A stretch of DNA of 64,000 nt, taken from positions 1,247,501 to 1,311,500 of the forward strand of contig CM036629.1 in NCBI GenBank assembly GCA_020746105.1, written 5' to 3'. Position numbers and translations under genes: made by a program. Each line of letters opens with the position of its first letter. Within the stretch, counting starts at the first letter, position 1. This DNA comes from Trogon surrucura. Its lineage: Eukaryota; Chordata; Aves; Trogoniformes; Trogonidae. Below, piece by piece: positions 1-11,400 of the stretch. The notes under the pieces are model-generated. The model was not told the DNA's origin. It worked only from the letters and a program-made list of their open reading frames with translations, and made no database searches.

Positions 1-3000
1 GGTGCCGATGTCGTCAGGATGGGCAGGCCGGGGCCGGTACTGGGGGGCCGGCAGGAGAGGGGGGGCCACGTCGTTACGGAGCAGCACCTCTGGGCGGGCG
101 TCCAGGCCGCGGTGCAGCTGCCGCAGGTCGTAGTCCTGAGCGCGGGGACACATGATGAAGAGGGGCTGGGTCGAGCCGCCCGCGCTGGCACCGTGTGCCC
201 CCCGACACCCACCTGGTCCTCCTCGCCGCCGCCCTCTTCCCCGTAGTAAAAGATGTTGTCGCGTGTGTCATCCTCAGGAAGCAGCAGCGGCTCCTTCGTC
301 ACCTTCCTCCTCCTCACGAAGAGCAGCAGCAGCAGCAGGATGACTGAGGGGGGGAGCAGCAGCATCAGCAGGGCTGTGTCCTGTGTGCCCCTCTCCCTCA
401 CCCCACAGCCTCTCAACTCACGCAGCAAGGCCAGGAGGGCTCCAAGACCGGCGAGGACGAAAGGCAGCCCGGTGGCAGCCTGGGGTCTCTGAGGACAGCC
501 CTGCGCCAGCCCCTCGCAGGCGCAGACGCGTGCGGTGATGACGGTGAGCTGCGCTTTGCCTGGCTGGTCCAGCAGCCGCAGGTACACGCTGTAGATGTCC
601 GGCTCCAGCGGTGCCACCAGCTGCAGCGTGATGGTGTCACCTGCAAGAAAGTGGCAGCTCACAGTGGGGACAGGTCCCAGCACCGCAGCGCCAACCTCGC
701 ACTGAGTGCGTCCCTGCTGGTGTTACCTCCCTCGCCGACCTCGACGGCCCAGCTGTCCCCAGAGCCGTGGGTGAGCTCGGCACGGAAGGGGCCGGTGTTG
801 GGGGGCAGGTCCCGGTCAGTGACGGTGAGGAGCTGGGGTTGGGGGTTGCGGTTGCAGACAGTGACATCCCGCGGCTCGGCCTCGGGGCCGTGGTCGTTTA
901 TGTCGAGCAGGGTGAGGAGCAGCGTGCCGGTGCCTGTGGCAGGGGGCGAGCCTGGGGGGAGAAGCCACACTGAAGTGAGGTGATCCCCAAAAACCAGGAC
1001 CCTCACAGCGACAGGGATACCCTGTGCAGGACAAGAGGCCGTCGTGGGGCCCTCTGGGGGTCCTCACCGTCGTCCACGGCCAGCAGCACGGCGGTGTAGG
1101 TGCTGTTCTTGGTGAAGGGGGACTCGCGGTCCAGGTAGTCGCGTGCTGTCACGAGGCCGTTCTCAGGGTGCACAGCCAGCCAGCCCGCTGGGTCGTGTCC
1201 CACCAGGTACCTGAGGGAGAAAAAGGGGAGCTGGTGCTATGGCAGGGAGGGTGGGCAACACCTCATCCCCCCCCAAGACCCCCATCCCACTCACTTGATC
1301 CTCTGTCTCTGCGCCTTGTCGGGGTCCTGAGCCGTGCAGGAGGCAAGGGTCTGCCCTGGTGGCATGTCCTCTGGCACCTGGGCGAGCTGCACTGGCGGGT
1401 CAAAGACCGGTGCCTCGTTGACGTCCTCCACGTCAACCATCACCATGGCGGTGGCTGTCAGCAGCTTCACAGCGAAGGCAGCCTCGTTGGCCACAGCCAC
1501 ATGGAGCACGAACTGCTTCTTGGCCTCATAGTCCAGTCCCTGGAAGAGGGGAAGGGACAGGCAGCACGCCACACTGGCGGCAGCAAGGGGACAGGAGGAC
1601 GTGTCAACAGGGGACACGCACCTTGGCGGTGCGCAGGATGCCCTCGTTGCTGGCAGGGTCGGTGGTGATGGTGAAGGCACCTCCCTCGTTGCCGCGCAGG
1701 ATGGAGTAGACAGCTCGCCACGCCGGCGTGCCCGGCTCGTCCAGGTCAGTGACGGTCAGCCGGGCCACCTCTCGCCCGGCCTCGTTCTCCGGCACAGCAG
1801 CCTCGTACTGTGGGTGAGGGGCAACCGCTCAGCACCGCAACCCGGTGCCGGAGAAAGTCTCGCTGGGGTGAGAGGGTCCTGCATTACCGTTTTGGGGTCG
1901 AACTCGGGGGCGTTGTCATTGACGTCGGCGATCTCAATCACCGCTAGGGCCGTGGTGGTCAGCCCCTCGCCATCCAGGTCGGCCGCCTGCACCGTCAGCG
2001 TGTACTCCCGCACACGCTGCGCCAAGTGGACAGAGAGACAGATGCACCGTCAGACACCCCGCCAGCGCCCCAGGCCACCCATCCCGCCGTGGCACGGAGC
2101 CCACCTCCCGGTCGAGGCCACTGGCGATGACGCTGAGGGTGCCGGTGGCCCGGTTGACAGTGAACATGTGAGGGTGGGGCTCCCGCGGTTCCTGGCTGAG
2201 GATGGAGTAGGCAATGACGCCGTTGTAGCTCTCCACCGCGTCGTCCGCATCTGTGGCCGTCACCTGCATCACGGAGGTGCCTGGAGATCGGGACATCCTG
2301 GTGAGCAGGGTTGTTGCAGGGGGGACATGGCCCCAGGGCTCCCCCCACAGTGCGAGGTCCTACCCGGCAGAGCCCCCTCTGGCACAGAGCCCCTGAAAAC
2401 CTCCCGCGTGAACTGGGGCTTATTGTCGTTCTGGTCCGTCACCGTCACGATGATCTCCATCGGCTCCTCCACCGGTTTGCCGTTCTCGGACACAGCGTGG
2501 GAGAAGAGCTGCAGGGCGGGCAGGTTGTGAGCAGAGGTGGGGGGGCTGGCATTCTCCCCCGCTCCAAACCAAAACCCCCTGCCCCGGGGCAGAGCCGTAC
2601 GTGGTACTTATCGATGCGCTCCCGATCCAGCGGCTGCGTCACCTTCATCCAGCCCGACTCCTTTTCGATGGTGAACACGCCCTCAGGGGGGGCATCCGCC
2701 CCCTGTCCCGTGATGCTGTAGAAGATCTTGGTGTCTCTGTCCCGGTTGGATTTGATCTGGGAGGAGATGTCGGAGCAGGGGAGGGAGGTCAGTACCCCCC
2801 AGAGCATCCTTGCCCCGATGCCACAGGGATAGACCCCATGCCCAGGTGCCCCCCCCCTCCCTTCCCTTTCATACCTGAACCAGCTTTTTGGGGAAGGGGC
2901 CCCTCTCATTCTCAGGAACCTTGATGGGAGGGATCACCCAGTCCCTCTTACGCCTCCTGGGAGCAATGGGGGGCTCCTGCAGGATGAAGGGGGGGTGGTG

Positions 3001-4795
3001 AGAGTGCAACTGGCGGGGGGAGTCAGGCGGTGGTGGTGGGCAGCCAGTTTGGCGTTACCTGGGGGGAGCGCCTGCTCCGCACAGCAACCAGGGCAGGGTC
3101 TGGCCGGCCGGTGCCATCCCAGGGAGGGACAGTGAGTGTCTGGCTCCCCCCCAGCAGCCACAGGGGCCCCCCATCCTCCCGCGCCCCGATGTCGTGCTCC
3201 TCGTTCCTGTCCGGCCCTGCGAAGCCTGAGAAAGGGTGATGGAGGGGAAGAGGAAATCAGGGTGGGCATACCTGTCCTCCAGCACCCCCCCCCCCAAAAA
3301 AACCCAACCCTGAGGCGGATCAGGTGGGGGATGCCGGGAGATTTCAGCCTTTGTTTTGCAGATGACCAGGGAAATTCCTGGGCAGGCAAAGCCCTGCGTC
3401 ACCCCCCTCCCCGCCCTGCCTCGAGGCTCCCAGCCCCCCACGCTTGGACGTGGGGCACAACACGGTGGGGGCCCCTCCATTCCCACCCCCCCCCCCCCGC
3501 CTTTATACCAGGCTGGACATGAGCCCAGGGCTTTGCACTCCGGCGGGAGAGGCAGGATTAGGGGATTAGCGGAGCTGAGCCAGCTCTGGAGCCCGAGCGA
3601 GCGGTGGGGGAAGGCGTGGAGAGCTCTGCCTCGGGGTGGGGGGCAACGCCGAGAGCCCCTCCCTCGATAAGGTGGTGCTGGAAAGGTGCGGAAACCAGGG
3701 GGAGCACATGGCCCTGGGCCAGTGACGAGGCCACGTGCCACCCGCGCGAGGAGACCCTCGCGCGGGTGGCACGTGGCCTCGTCACTGGCCGTTCATCGTG
3801 GCCACTCATCACGCATCGGCGCAGCCAGACCCCCTGCCCGCTCCTGGTGGGAGCTCGGCCGATGGGAGCGGGATGCGGGCAGGCGGAGGTCACGCCATCA
3901 TCTTGGCACGGCGAGAACTCTGCGGCCATTAGCCGAGCGCCAGCTCCGGCCGCTCCCCCCAGGACATCGCCGAGCAAACTGGCCAGACAACTGGCCAGGA
4001 GCCAGCGGCTGCGAGCCCCCGCCGTGCCCGAGGGCCAGAAGGGAGAATGGTGGCCCCGGGGCACCTGCCCTGGGGGTGCCCAGCCCCGTCCTGGCGGCTG
4101 CCCCACGGCTGGACCGGAGGCATGAGGTGCTGGCATCACTGGCGAGGCCGGATGGGCAGGATGGGCACCAGCAGCCCCACGGCCCTGCCCCACTGCTGGG
4201 GGGGGAGCACCGGAAGCCCCATGGAGCAGGGAAGGGGGGCATCGACCTCCACAGCAGGAGCCTGCCCAGCCCCACGCCCAGGGAAGGGCTCGTCCCACGG
4301 CTCGGGGGTCCCAGCCAGCCTCACAGCCCATGGAAAACACCGACTCCGCGGCCCGGGTGGGGGTGGAGGGTGCAACCGGCCCTATATCCCCCCCCAGGAC
4401 CCTGCCCCACAGCCCCGGGGAGCCCAGCCGGCCCCGGAGCCAGCCCCACAAGCAGGGGAGGAGGGGGGAGGCAGAGCAGAACCCAGCGAGGTGGGATCCC
4501 GCCGCCCCCAGTCCGGCCCCGGGGGCACGGCTCACATCCCGATCGCGATCCCCGTCCCGCACGGCCTGAGCCCCGCGCCGCGCATCCCGGAGGGGCCCCG
4601 GGGGGTTCCCGGGAGACCGGTCGGTGCCGCGCCCCGACGGCGCCCGTTACCTGCAGCCGGGAGGGGCCCGCGGCGGAGCCCCGGAGGGACGCACGGCCGG
4701 GTGAGGGGGGTGGCGAACGCGGCGGCAGCCGGCAGGAGCGGGAGGAAGAGGAGGATGAAGAGGAGCGGGCAGAGCCCGGAGCGCTGTCTCCGCAT
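1..4795 (-). CDS. CDH3: P/B-type classical cadherin (CDH3, K-CAM-like), 3' end off window
   Basis: Calcium-dependent homophilic adhesion receptor of epithelial junctions. Exons on the minus strand, 5' to 3': 4795-4651, 3225-3059, 2976-2875, 2756-2601, 2508-2364, 2280-2105, 2016-1888, 1807-1622, 1539-1295, 1210-1068, 951-727, 640-422, 373-213, 135-1 (continues past the edge). All phases agree, giving about 778 visible residues. Seen in order: signal peptide with a leucine core; a short prodomain of about 85 residues; furin site RRKR followed by DWVIPP (Trp2 strand-swap residue); EC1 with the HAV motif and DQNDN; EC2-EC4 with LDRE, DADD, DVNDN and DINDH calcium motifs; cysteine-containing EC5; a TM segment split by an intron; then the p120-binding juxtamembrane stretch ([12 protein letters not shown]). 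FYYGEE and [13 protein letters not shown] wording fit P-cadherin better than E-cadherin. The beta-catenin-binding end is missing. In chicken, K-CAM lies directly upstream of L-CAM (CDH1), so CDH1 may lie off the left edge. Confidence 0.93.
3717..3790. repeat. Perfect 35-bp inverted repeat with 4-nt loop
   Basis: Arms 3717-3751 and 3756-3790 are exact reverse complements around the loop AGAC. Each arm carries a CACGTG E-box core. It lies in CDH3 intron 1. Perfect identity over 35 bp suggests either a recent fold-back duplication or a library/assembly artefact. Confidence 0.95.
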
Positions 4796-5751
4796 GGCCC
4801 GTCCGCCGCTGCCGCCGCCGCCGCCGCCGCCTCTCCGGTCGCCGCCCGCCCCGTCCCGCCCCGCCCCGCCCGCGGCAACGCGCCGCTCCAGGTGAGGCGG
4901 TGGCCGCGCAGGTACCGCCCCCCCCACCCCGCTCCGCCCCGGAGAGAGGCCCCCGGGACCTCCCGTGGCCCCCCGACACCTCCCGGCCACCGCTCGGGCA
5001 CCGCCCGACACCCCCCGGCATCCCCCGACACCGACCGGGTAACCCCCGGCACCCACCGGACACCCCTCGGGCACCCCCCGGCAATGATCAGTACCCCCGG
5101 GCACCCGCCGGTCTCTCCGTGAAGTCCCCCGGTGCCTCCCCCCCGCCCCGCTGCCTCCTCCCGCCCCGCCGCTGTTTCCCGGTCCCTCTGCGCGGCCCCG
5201 CAGGCACCGCCCGGGCGTCCCGGTACCTCCGGGCGCCTTCCCGGCACCGCCATGCGCCCTCCCATCTGCCTCCGGGACCCCCCGGGCACGCCGGTACCTC
5301 CCCACTGTCCCTGCCCCCGCCCTATACCGGGGCTGAGCCCCTCCCGGTGCGACTGCGAGGCCGGGGGCCGGGCTTTTGGAGACCACCTGGACCCCCTCGC
5401 CACTGCCCAAAGACCTGACCTCCTGCAGGGGGGCTCTCTCAGCACCCCGGGCCCATCCCGTGGGGGGGGGGGTCCCCATCTGGCACTCCCTCCCCGGCAC
5501 CCCCGGGTATCGCCCCACCCGGGTGCGGGACCCCTGCAGCAAAGCAGGACCCTAGGCTGGGGCCACGTGCTGGGCGGGAGTGATGTCCTTGGGGGGGGGT
5601 CTCGGGGTGCTGGGCTGCGTGTTCCCCGCCTCCAACCCCCCCAGCCTGAAGCAACCCTGCCGGGCACCCCGCCAGGGCTGACGCTCGGCTTTCCCAGCAG
5701 GACCGGGAGGTCACGGCCAGTGTCCAGCAGGGCAGCGAGTGCTGCGGAGCC
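4796..5751. promoter_or_regulatory. GC-rich divergent promoter region between CDH3 and the CDH1-like copy
   Basis: These 956 bp separate two start codons facing away from each other. The stretch is extremely C/G rich with many CpG and proline-like CCCGG runs, consistent with a CpG island. No TATA box is obvious. Promoter function is inferred from position and composition. Long open frames here come from base composition. Confidence 0.5.
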
Positions 5752-6896
5752 ATGGCGCCGTGGGCCTTCACCCTCCTCCTCTTCCTCCTCGTATGATTGT
5801 CCTGATGGGGCTGGGGGCTGCGGGGACACCCCGCTGGGGCAGAGCTGTGCTCCCCCCACCGCGACCCCTCAGCCTCGCTCTCTCTGACCCACAGGACACA
5901 CTGAGCTTCTCTGAGCACAGCCGGGGCCTCCAGCGGCAGAAGAGGGACTGGGTCATCCCCCCTGTCACCTGCCCCGAGAACGAGCGGGGGCCCTTCCCCA
6001 AGAAGCTGGTGCAGGTACGCAGCCCCCACGGGGACAGAGGGGTCCCCCAGGGTGCTGGGACCCCTCTGATCCCCCCGCCTGCGCCTCACTGCCAGATCAA
6101 ATCCAACAAGGATGAGGGCACCAAGATTTTCTACAGCATCACGGGGCAGGGAGCAGACACCCCCCCCGTGGGCGTCTTCACCATCGAGCGGGAGACAGGA
6201 TGGCTGGAGGTGACAAAGCCGCTGGACCGGGAGGAGATCGATAAATACGTCGTGAGTTGGGGAGGGGGCCCAGCTTGGGAGGGGACGGTCCCGGCGGGGG
6301 GTGCACTCCAGCTGATGGTGCCCTTTGCAGCTCTTCTCCCATGCCATCTCGGCCAACGGGCAGCCCGTGGAGGACCCCATGGAGATCATCGTCACCGTGA
6401 CCGACCAGAATGACAACCGGCCCGTCTTCACCCAGGCGGTTTTCCACGGCACCGTGCTGGAGGGGGCTGAGCCAGGTGAGACCGACACCGGTGGGGTTTG
6501 TGGGGACACACACACATGACCCGGGGGTGATGTCACCAATAACCGCCCACCCCAGGCACCTCCGTGCTGCGGGTGCTGGCCACGGACGCAGATGACGTGA
6601 CGTGCTCCACCAACGGTGTCGTGATCTACTCCATCCAGCGCCAGACACCGGGCCAGCCCCAGCCCCGCATGTTTGCTGTCGACGGCAGGACCGGTGTGAT
6701 CTCCGTCGCTGCGGTGGGGCTGGAGGCAAAGGTGAGCTCCCACCCCCCACACTCCCCAGTGTGGCTCTCACGCCACGATCAGGGGTGACACAGCCTCTTG
6801 CCGCAGGTGGTCCCTGAATACACCCTGGAGATCCAAGCGGCTGACGCGGAGGGCCACGGCCTGCGGACCACCGCCACCGCCATCATCCGAGTGCAG
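5752..6896 (+). pseudogene. Truncated E-cadherin-like gene (signal peptide, EC1, part of EC2)
   Basis: Exons 5752-5790, 5895-6014, 6096-6251, 6331-6475, 6556-6731 and 6807-6896, all with GT/AG borders and continuous phase (about 242 codons). The signal peptide ([13 protein letters not shown]) resembles that of CDH1. The usual prodomain exons are absent: only about 18 residues precede the furin site RQKR and DWVIPP. EC1 is E-cadherin-like ([26 protein letters not shown]), but HAV reads HAI. EC2 has DADD, yet its LDRE equivalent reads LEAK. The last exon is 90 nt where the CDH3 counterpart is 129 nt, so the DxNDN end of EC2 is missing and translation through the donor meets TGA four codons later. 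EC3-EC5, TM and tail are absent before URAH starts. It could be a decaying partial duplicate or a small secreted EC1-EC2 protein; the open frames leave expression possible. Confidence 0.7.
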
Positions 6897-7188
6897 GTGA
6901 GGGGCTGAGCCACTCCTGGCACTTTCCAGCGAGGTCAGGATGGTGGCTCCCCTGCAGCTCCTCCCAGCCTGGCGCCCCAACATCCCGCCGGGCACCAGTC
7001 CACCAGCCTCGGGGCCGCGGTGCCGCCACAGTGTGGGTGCCAGCGGGGCTCCCTGGTGCACCTCCCACGGGGAAGCCACCTGCGGCGGCTCAGCCCAGCC
7101 GGGGAGGAGCGCCTAGGATAGCGGCGTCTGGCTTTGCTGGCTCTGCGGGGAGAGGTTGTGGCACCGGGAAGGGCAGCCGGGGCAGGGG
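6897..7188. other. Spacer between cadherin fragment and URAH
   Basis: No cadherin EC2/EC3 continuation and no other gene recognised. This is where the cadherin homology breaks off; it presumably also holds the URAH promoter. Confidence 0.5.
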
Positions 7189-8132
7189 ATGGCGTTTCAC
7201 ACGGTGTCACCGGCCACTGGGCACCGGCTGAGCGGGACGGAGGAGGAGAGCCAGGTAAGCAGCCAGATACCCTCGCCTGTCGGCAGCCGCAGCCCAGAGC
7301 TGGTGCTGGGACGGCAGCAAGAGCTGGTCCCACTGCAGGGAGGCAGCCGGGCTGGTAGCAGCCCCGGAGCAGCTTGCAGGGGTAAAGTCCACTCGCGTGT
7401 GACACTGTGGGGAGGGAAGGTGACCAGGATGAGGCCAGCCCTCGCCGCAGCACACTGGGGAGCTCAGCAGGCACCCAGGGTGCAAGGGAAGCACCCGGCG
7501 CTGCTGCGACACGTCCTGGCCCTGCTTTACTCCTCTGCCCCAGGCTGGAGGCACGTCCGAGATGGCAACCGGCTTGCTGACCACCCACGTGCTCAACACG
7601 GCCACGGGGCTACCAGCTGCCAGCCTCGCGCTGCGCCTGGCCCGGCTGCAGGAGCCGGGGCAGCAGTGGATAGAGCTAGCCCAGAGGTAGGAGAACCGGC
7701 AGTGGCAAGAGCGGTGGAGGGTGCTGCTGCTCATCCCGCGCGAGCCAGCCAGCTTGGCCCTCGCCCCTAGTGCCACCGGCGGCACGGCTGGGCGCAGCCA
7801 CGGCATCAGGGCTCGTTCCTTCTGCATTCAGGTGGACAGACAAAGATGGGCGCTGCCTGCCCCTCCTGGGACCGGGGCACACCGAGCCCGGCACCTACAA
7901 GCTGCACTTTGAGACGGCAGCGTACTGGCAGGAGCAGGGGCACACCAGCTTCTACCCCTTTGTGGAGGTATGGAGGAGCCAGTGGGGGGAATCAGGCAGG
8001 GGGTCTGCCTGGCTGAGCTCTCCCCTCCTTGCTCTCCCCCAGGTCGTCTTCACTGTCACCGACCCGGTGCAGAAGCTGCACGTCCCGCTGCTGATCAGCC
8101 CCTACTCCTACACCACGTACCGGGGCAGTTAG
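7189..8132 (+). CDS. URAH: 5-hydroxyisourate hydrolase (transthyretin-related protein)
   Basis: Hydrolyses 5-hydroxyisourate to OHCU, the step after uricase in urate breakdown; peroxisomal in many vertebrates. Exons 7189-7254, 7544-7686, 7832-7967 and 8043-8132 join in phase to 144 codons plus stop. Family motifs are intact: LLTTHVLNT with the N-terminal active-site His, the LALRL arginine, TDKDGRC, YKLHFET, FYPFVEVVFT, the C-terminal KLHVPLL histidine, and the terminal YRGS signature that separates URAH from transthyretin. Exon 1 is the least certain part; it lacks a convincing PTS2 signal, and the Met at 7562 in exon 2 is a possible alternative start. Human URAHP is a pseudogene at the equivalent place next to GAS8, so the position is syntenic. 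The 3' end converges on GAS8. Confidence 0.9.
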
Positions 8133-8205
8133 GGGAAATGTTCTTCCCCCAAGGATGGAGGACACCGGTGGGCTGGAGGTGGGCAGAACTATCCCCCCCA
8201 ACCCC

Positions 8206-8211
8206 ATTAAA
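8206..8211 (+). terminator. URAH: URAH polyadenylation signal (ATTAAA)
   Basis: ATTAAA lies 74 nt after the URAH stop codon and is the only candidate before the opposing GAS8 3' end. Confidence 0.7.
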
Positions 8212-8378
8212 AGCTTCAAACAGCACCCTTTGTCTCAAAAAAAAAAATCACCTTCTCTCCGGTAGCGCTGGGAGGGGGAAAGGACCAGGGGCAGGAGCTG
8301 AACTGTGGCTTGTCCCCCCGTGCCAGGGAGGAGAAAGAGGGGGTCCTGTGGGTCCTATGGAAGGCTGACTGGGGTCCA

Positions 8379-8384
8379 TTTAAT
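8379..8384 (-). terminator. GAS8: GAS8 polyadenylation signal (ATTAAA)
   Basis: The minus strand reads ATTAAA about 27 nt after the GAS8 stop. The two convergent 3' ends (URAH and GAS8) are therefore only about 170 bp apart. Confidence 0.65.
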
Positions 8385-8410
8385 GGTGGGGAGCAAGGCG
8401 GGGGCTGGTG

Positions 8411-11400
8411 TCAGGTGGGCACAGCGACAAGTCCGGCAGGCCCCTGCCCCAGCGCGGGGCCAGCCAGCGGTTCGAAGCCCAGGTTGCCCAGCGGGATGCC
8501 AAAAGCCGCCAGCTTGGCCTCGAACGTCCGCAGCATGTCGTCGTGCGCCTGCGAGGGAAGCGCTGAGGGGTCAGACCCAAAACCGACCCCCCAAAAAACC
8601 ACCCCCAGCCCCCCCCAGCCCTGATCTGAGTTGAGGTGGGGGGAGCACAGGGCAGCCCCAGCCCCTTCTCTCACCTTGCACGCTCGGGCCAGGCGGAGCT
8701 GCAGGTCCTCGATGGTGGCGTTCTTGGAACTGAGCACGTCCTGCGAAAGGGAGACAGCACGTCAGGCCAGAGCGCGTGGAGAGGCCACGGCCGGGCTGGC
8801 ACTGGGGCTCAGCTGGAACGGAGCAGCCTGGCACATGGCCACCAGCCTGCCTGCTCTGCGCCAGCACTGACAGGGATGGCCAGATGCAAGCAAGGGACCA
8901 GCACCACGACCCCATCATCGTCAGCCGTGACGCAGCCGGGGAGGAAACAGCAGCACCTGCTCCAGCGGCACCGCCCTGCCGCCGCGGCACCAGGGGAATT
9001 ACAGGGAGAGAGGCTCCCCAAGAAGATGCTGGAGGCAGCTGAGCGGAGGAATTCTGAGCCCTCAGCAGCTGCAGGAGGACTCGACGCCGCGACGCCTTGC
9101 CAGGAATGCATTTTCCTTCCTGCTGCTGCGGCACCTGCTAGGAGGTGGCGCGTCCCGCGGCGCCCGAGCCTCGGCTTCTGCCACGCACGGCCCCATGGCA
9201 TCCTGGCGAGAGGGTGTCCATGAACTTTGCGGCCACTGATTGCAGCGAGGACTGGGAAGGGGCCAGGCTGGCGCAGGAGAAGCAGGAGGGCTCCAGGACA
9301 CTGGCTGAGCTGAGCGTGGGACTCACATCCTCTTAGTCTCAACCCAACCCAACCCAAACGCTGCTTCTCTGGTTACGGCCGTGGCAGGCTCCAGGAATGT
9401 GGGTCTCCAAGCTGCCACCGCCACACCGAGGCTTTCTGCATCCCTATTTTTAGCACAACAGACGTCATGGAGCCCCTGGGGACCTGCCTGCGCTGTCTCT
9501 GCAGCCAGGGCACACAGGCGAGGTTCACCAGCCACCACTCCCCACGTATGAAGCACCCAGGGTCACTGTCCGACCCCGTGTGCTGCTGGCTGCTCGGCCT
9601 GGAGCCGTTCTCCTCGAAAACTGGCCCCACCCGAGGCAGAGATTGGTGCCAAACACCCACACGCTTCGCTCTCGAGGGAAGAGCCTGGGCGCCCCGCGGC
9701 ACCGCACGTGGTCCTGGGAGCGCCGGGAAGGAGTGAGGCAGCGGCTGTAGCCACGCAACACGGGGATGCACGCGCTCAGAGGTCGGCGTTTCACCCTGGA
9801 GCCCCCACGGTACCTCCAGCTTCTGCGAGACCAAGGAGAGGGCGCCCGGCTCGAGGTTAGAGGCGGCGAAGACCTCGCTGAGCTCCACCTCCTTTTTCTC
9901 CAGGACGTCAAGAAGCCCTTTGAGTTTGCGCTCCAGGAGCAAGTTCTTGAAGCCTGTCTTCTGCTGCACCTCATTAATGGCTTTGGTGAACTTCTCATAG
10001 AGCTCGTCGCGCTCAGCCTGCACCTGCTCGCCAAGACAGCACATCAGGACCCCCCTGGGGCCAGTGGCCACCAAACAGGTCTGGCAGCTCAGCCCTGCCT
10101 GCTCCGGCGAGAGCCTGGATGGTCCCTGCAGCACCTGCAGCCCGTGGGGAAGACAGGTGCCAGAGCTCAGCTTCCCTCCCTCCCTTCTTCCATGGCAGCA
10201 CCTCCCTTGGCACCTGCGCTGCTGCTTCCTCATCCCCTCCAGGCCTGGGACCCCCCTCCAAGGGCATACGGGGCCGCTGGGCTTGCTGCCGCGGTATTTG
10301 AGACCCCAGAGATGGCCCCAGGGCACACCGGGGTCTCTCCTGTCCTCCCGGCAGCTGGCAGGAGTCCCTGGCTCACAGCTAGTTAATAAGTGTCCTAATT
10401 AGGACACAATCTCTCCTCCACAGCCTATTTCTGAATGCGCCGAATATGTTGCTGCCTTAATGATGGATCGTTAACGAGGTCTCAGATCAACGCTCATATT
10501 CCTGGGGATTTCTACGAATGCAAATGAGCTCCCTTCCTGCCTCAACAGATTTATCTGGGTTAGCTGGCAAGGTGGGGGAGACGCTGAGGCTGGGAGAACT
10601 CAGTCAACAGAACTCATCCCACCCCGGGACGGCAACCAGGGAGGGAGAGTGGCCCTCGAACGCCAGCAGAAGGAGGGAGCGAGCTGGGGGTGCTGCCCCA
10701 TGGCCATCTCTGCCCTCCGCCGAGCCGCTAGTCAGGAGGGAACCGCCGGAGCGCGCGTGATTGCTTAGCAAAGTACAAGGCCAGGCCTGTCTGCTGACCG
10801 TGGGAGAGAGCAAAGCCGCCAGCAGCTTTGTTGGGAGCGGCAGTTATCGCGCGGCCCTGGATTAAAGCCCTCGGCTGAGCACAGAGTCTCTGCTAAACCG
10901 CCCCCCGTGCGGAGGGGGACGGGGTTCGGAGAAGGGAAACGGGATGCGCGGGCCCCACCTGCAGCTCTCACCTTCCCGAACCTCTGCTCCAGCACTTCGT
11001 GTTCCCACTGAAGATCCTTCAGGTCCTTCTGGGTGACTTTCAGACGAGCTTTTGTGTTCTGCAGGAGTGAAGGGGTAGATAAAGACTGCAGCCGGGCGGC
11101 GCGGGGGATGCGGTGCGGTGCGGGAGGAGAGTGACCAGGAGAGATGCGGGCGAGAAGATAAAAACAGGCAGCACCCACAGCAACCCCCTTCCCTCCCTGC
11201 CACAGAGAAAATGGATTTCTGTTGCCCACCTGGGATTTTGTAAACAACCAGCTAAGCTGAAAGGGACCCGAAGGGCTTTGCCCAGCGGCAGAGGTCACTG
11301 CTGAGCGCTCCCTCCAGCAACGAGCCAGGCCAACTCACCGCCAGGACCAACTTGTCCTTGTCGTAGTGGACCAACTTCTTCTGCAGCTCTGCTACCAGCT

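Noticed and set aside
3686..5859. Large ORFs of about 480-510 codons over CDH3 intron 1 and upstream
   Set aside because: Stop-poor GC-rich sequence; composition is proline/glycine/arginine and nothing resembles a protein family.
5752..6896. M-cadherin (CDH15), suggested by the short prodomain and human 16q24.3 location
   Set aside because: EC1 wording ([21 protein letters not shown] context) is E-cadherin-like, not CDH15-like.
7189..8132. Transthyretin instead of URAH
   Set aside because: The terminal YRGS and the two active-site histidines are URAH features, and synteny with GAS8 agrees.
5752..8132. A cadherin-URAH fusion gene
   Set aside because: The last cadherin exon ends in phase 0 and could splice to URAH exon 2, but URAH has its own plausible first exon and polyA signal; no sequence evidence for fusion.
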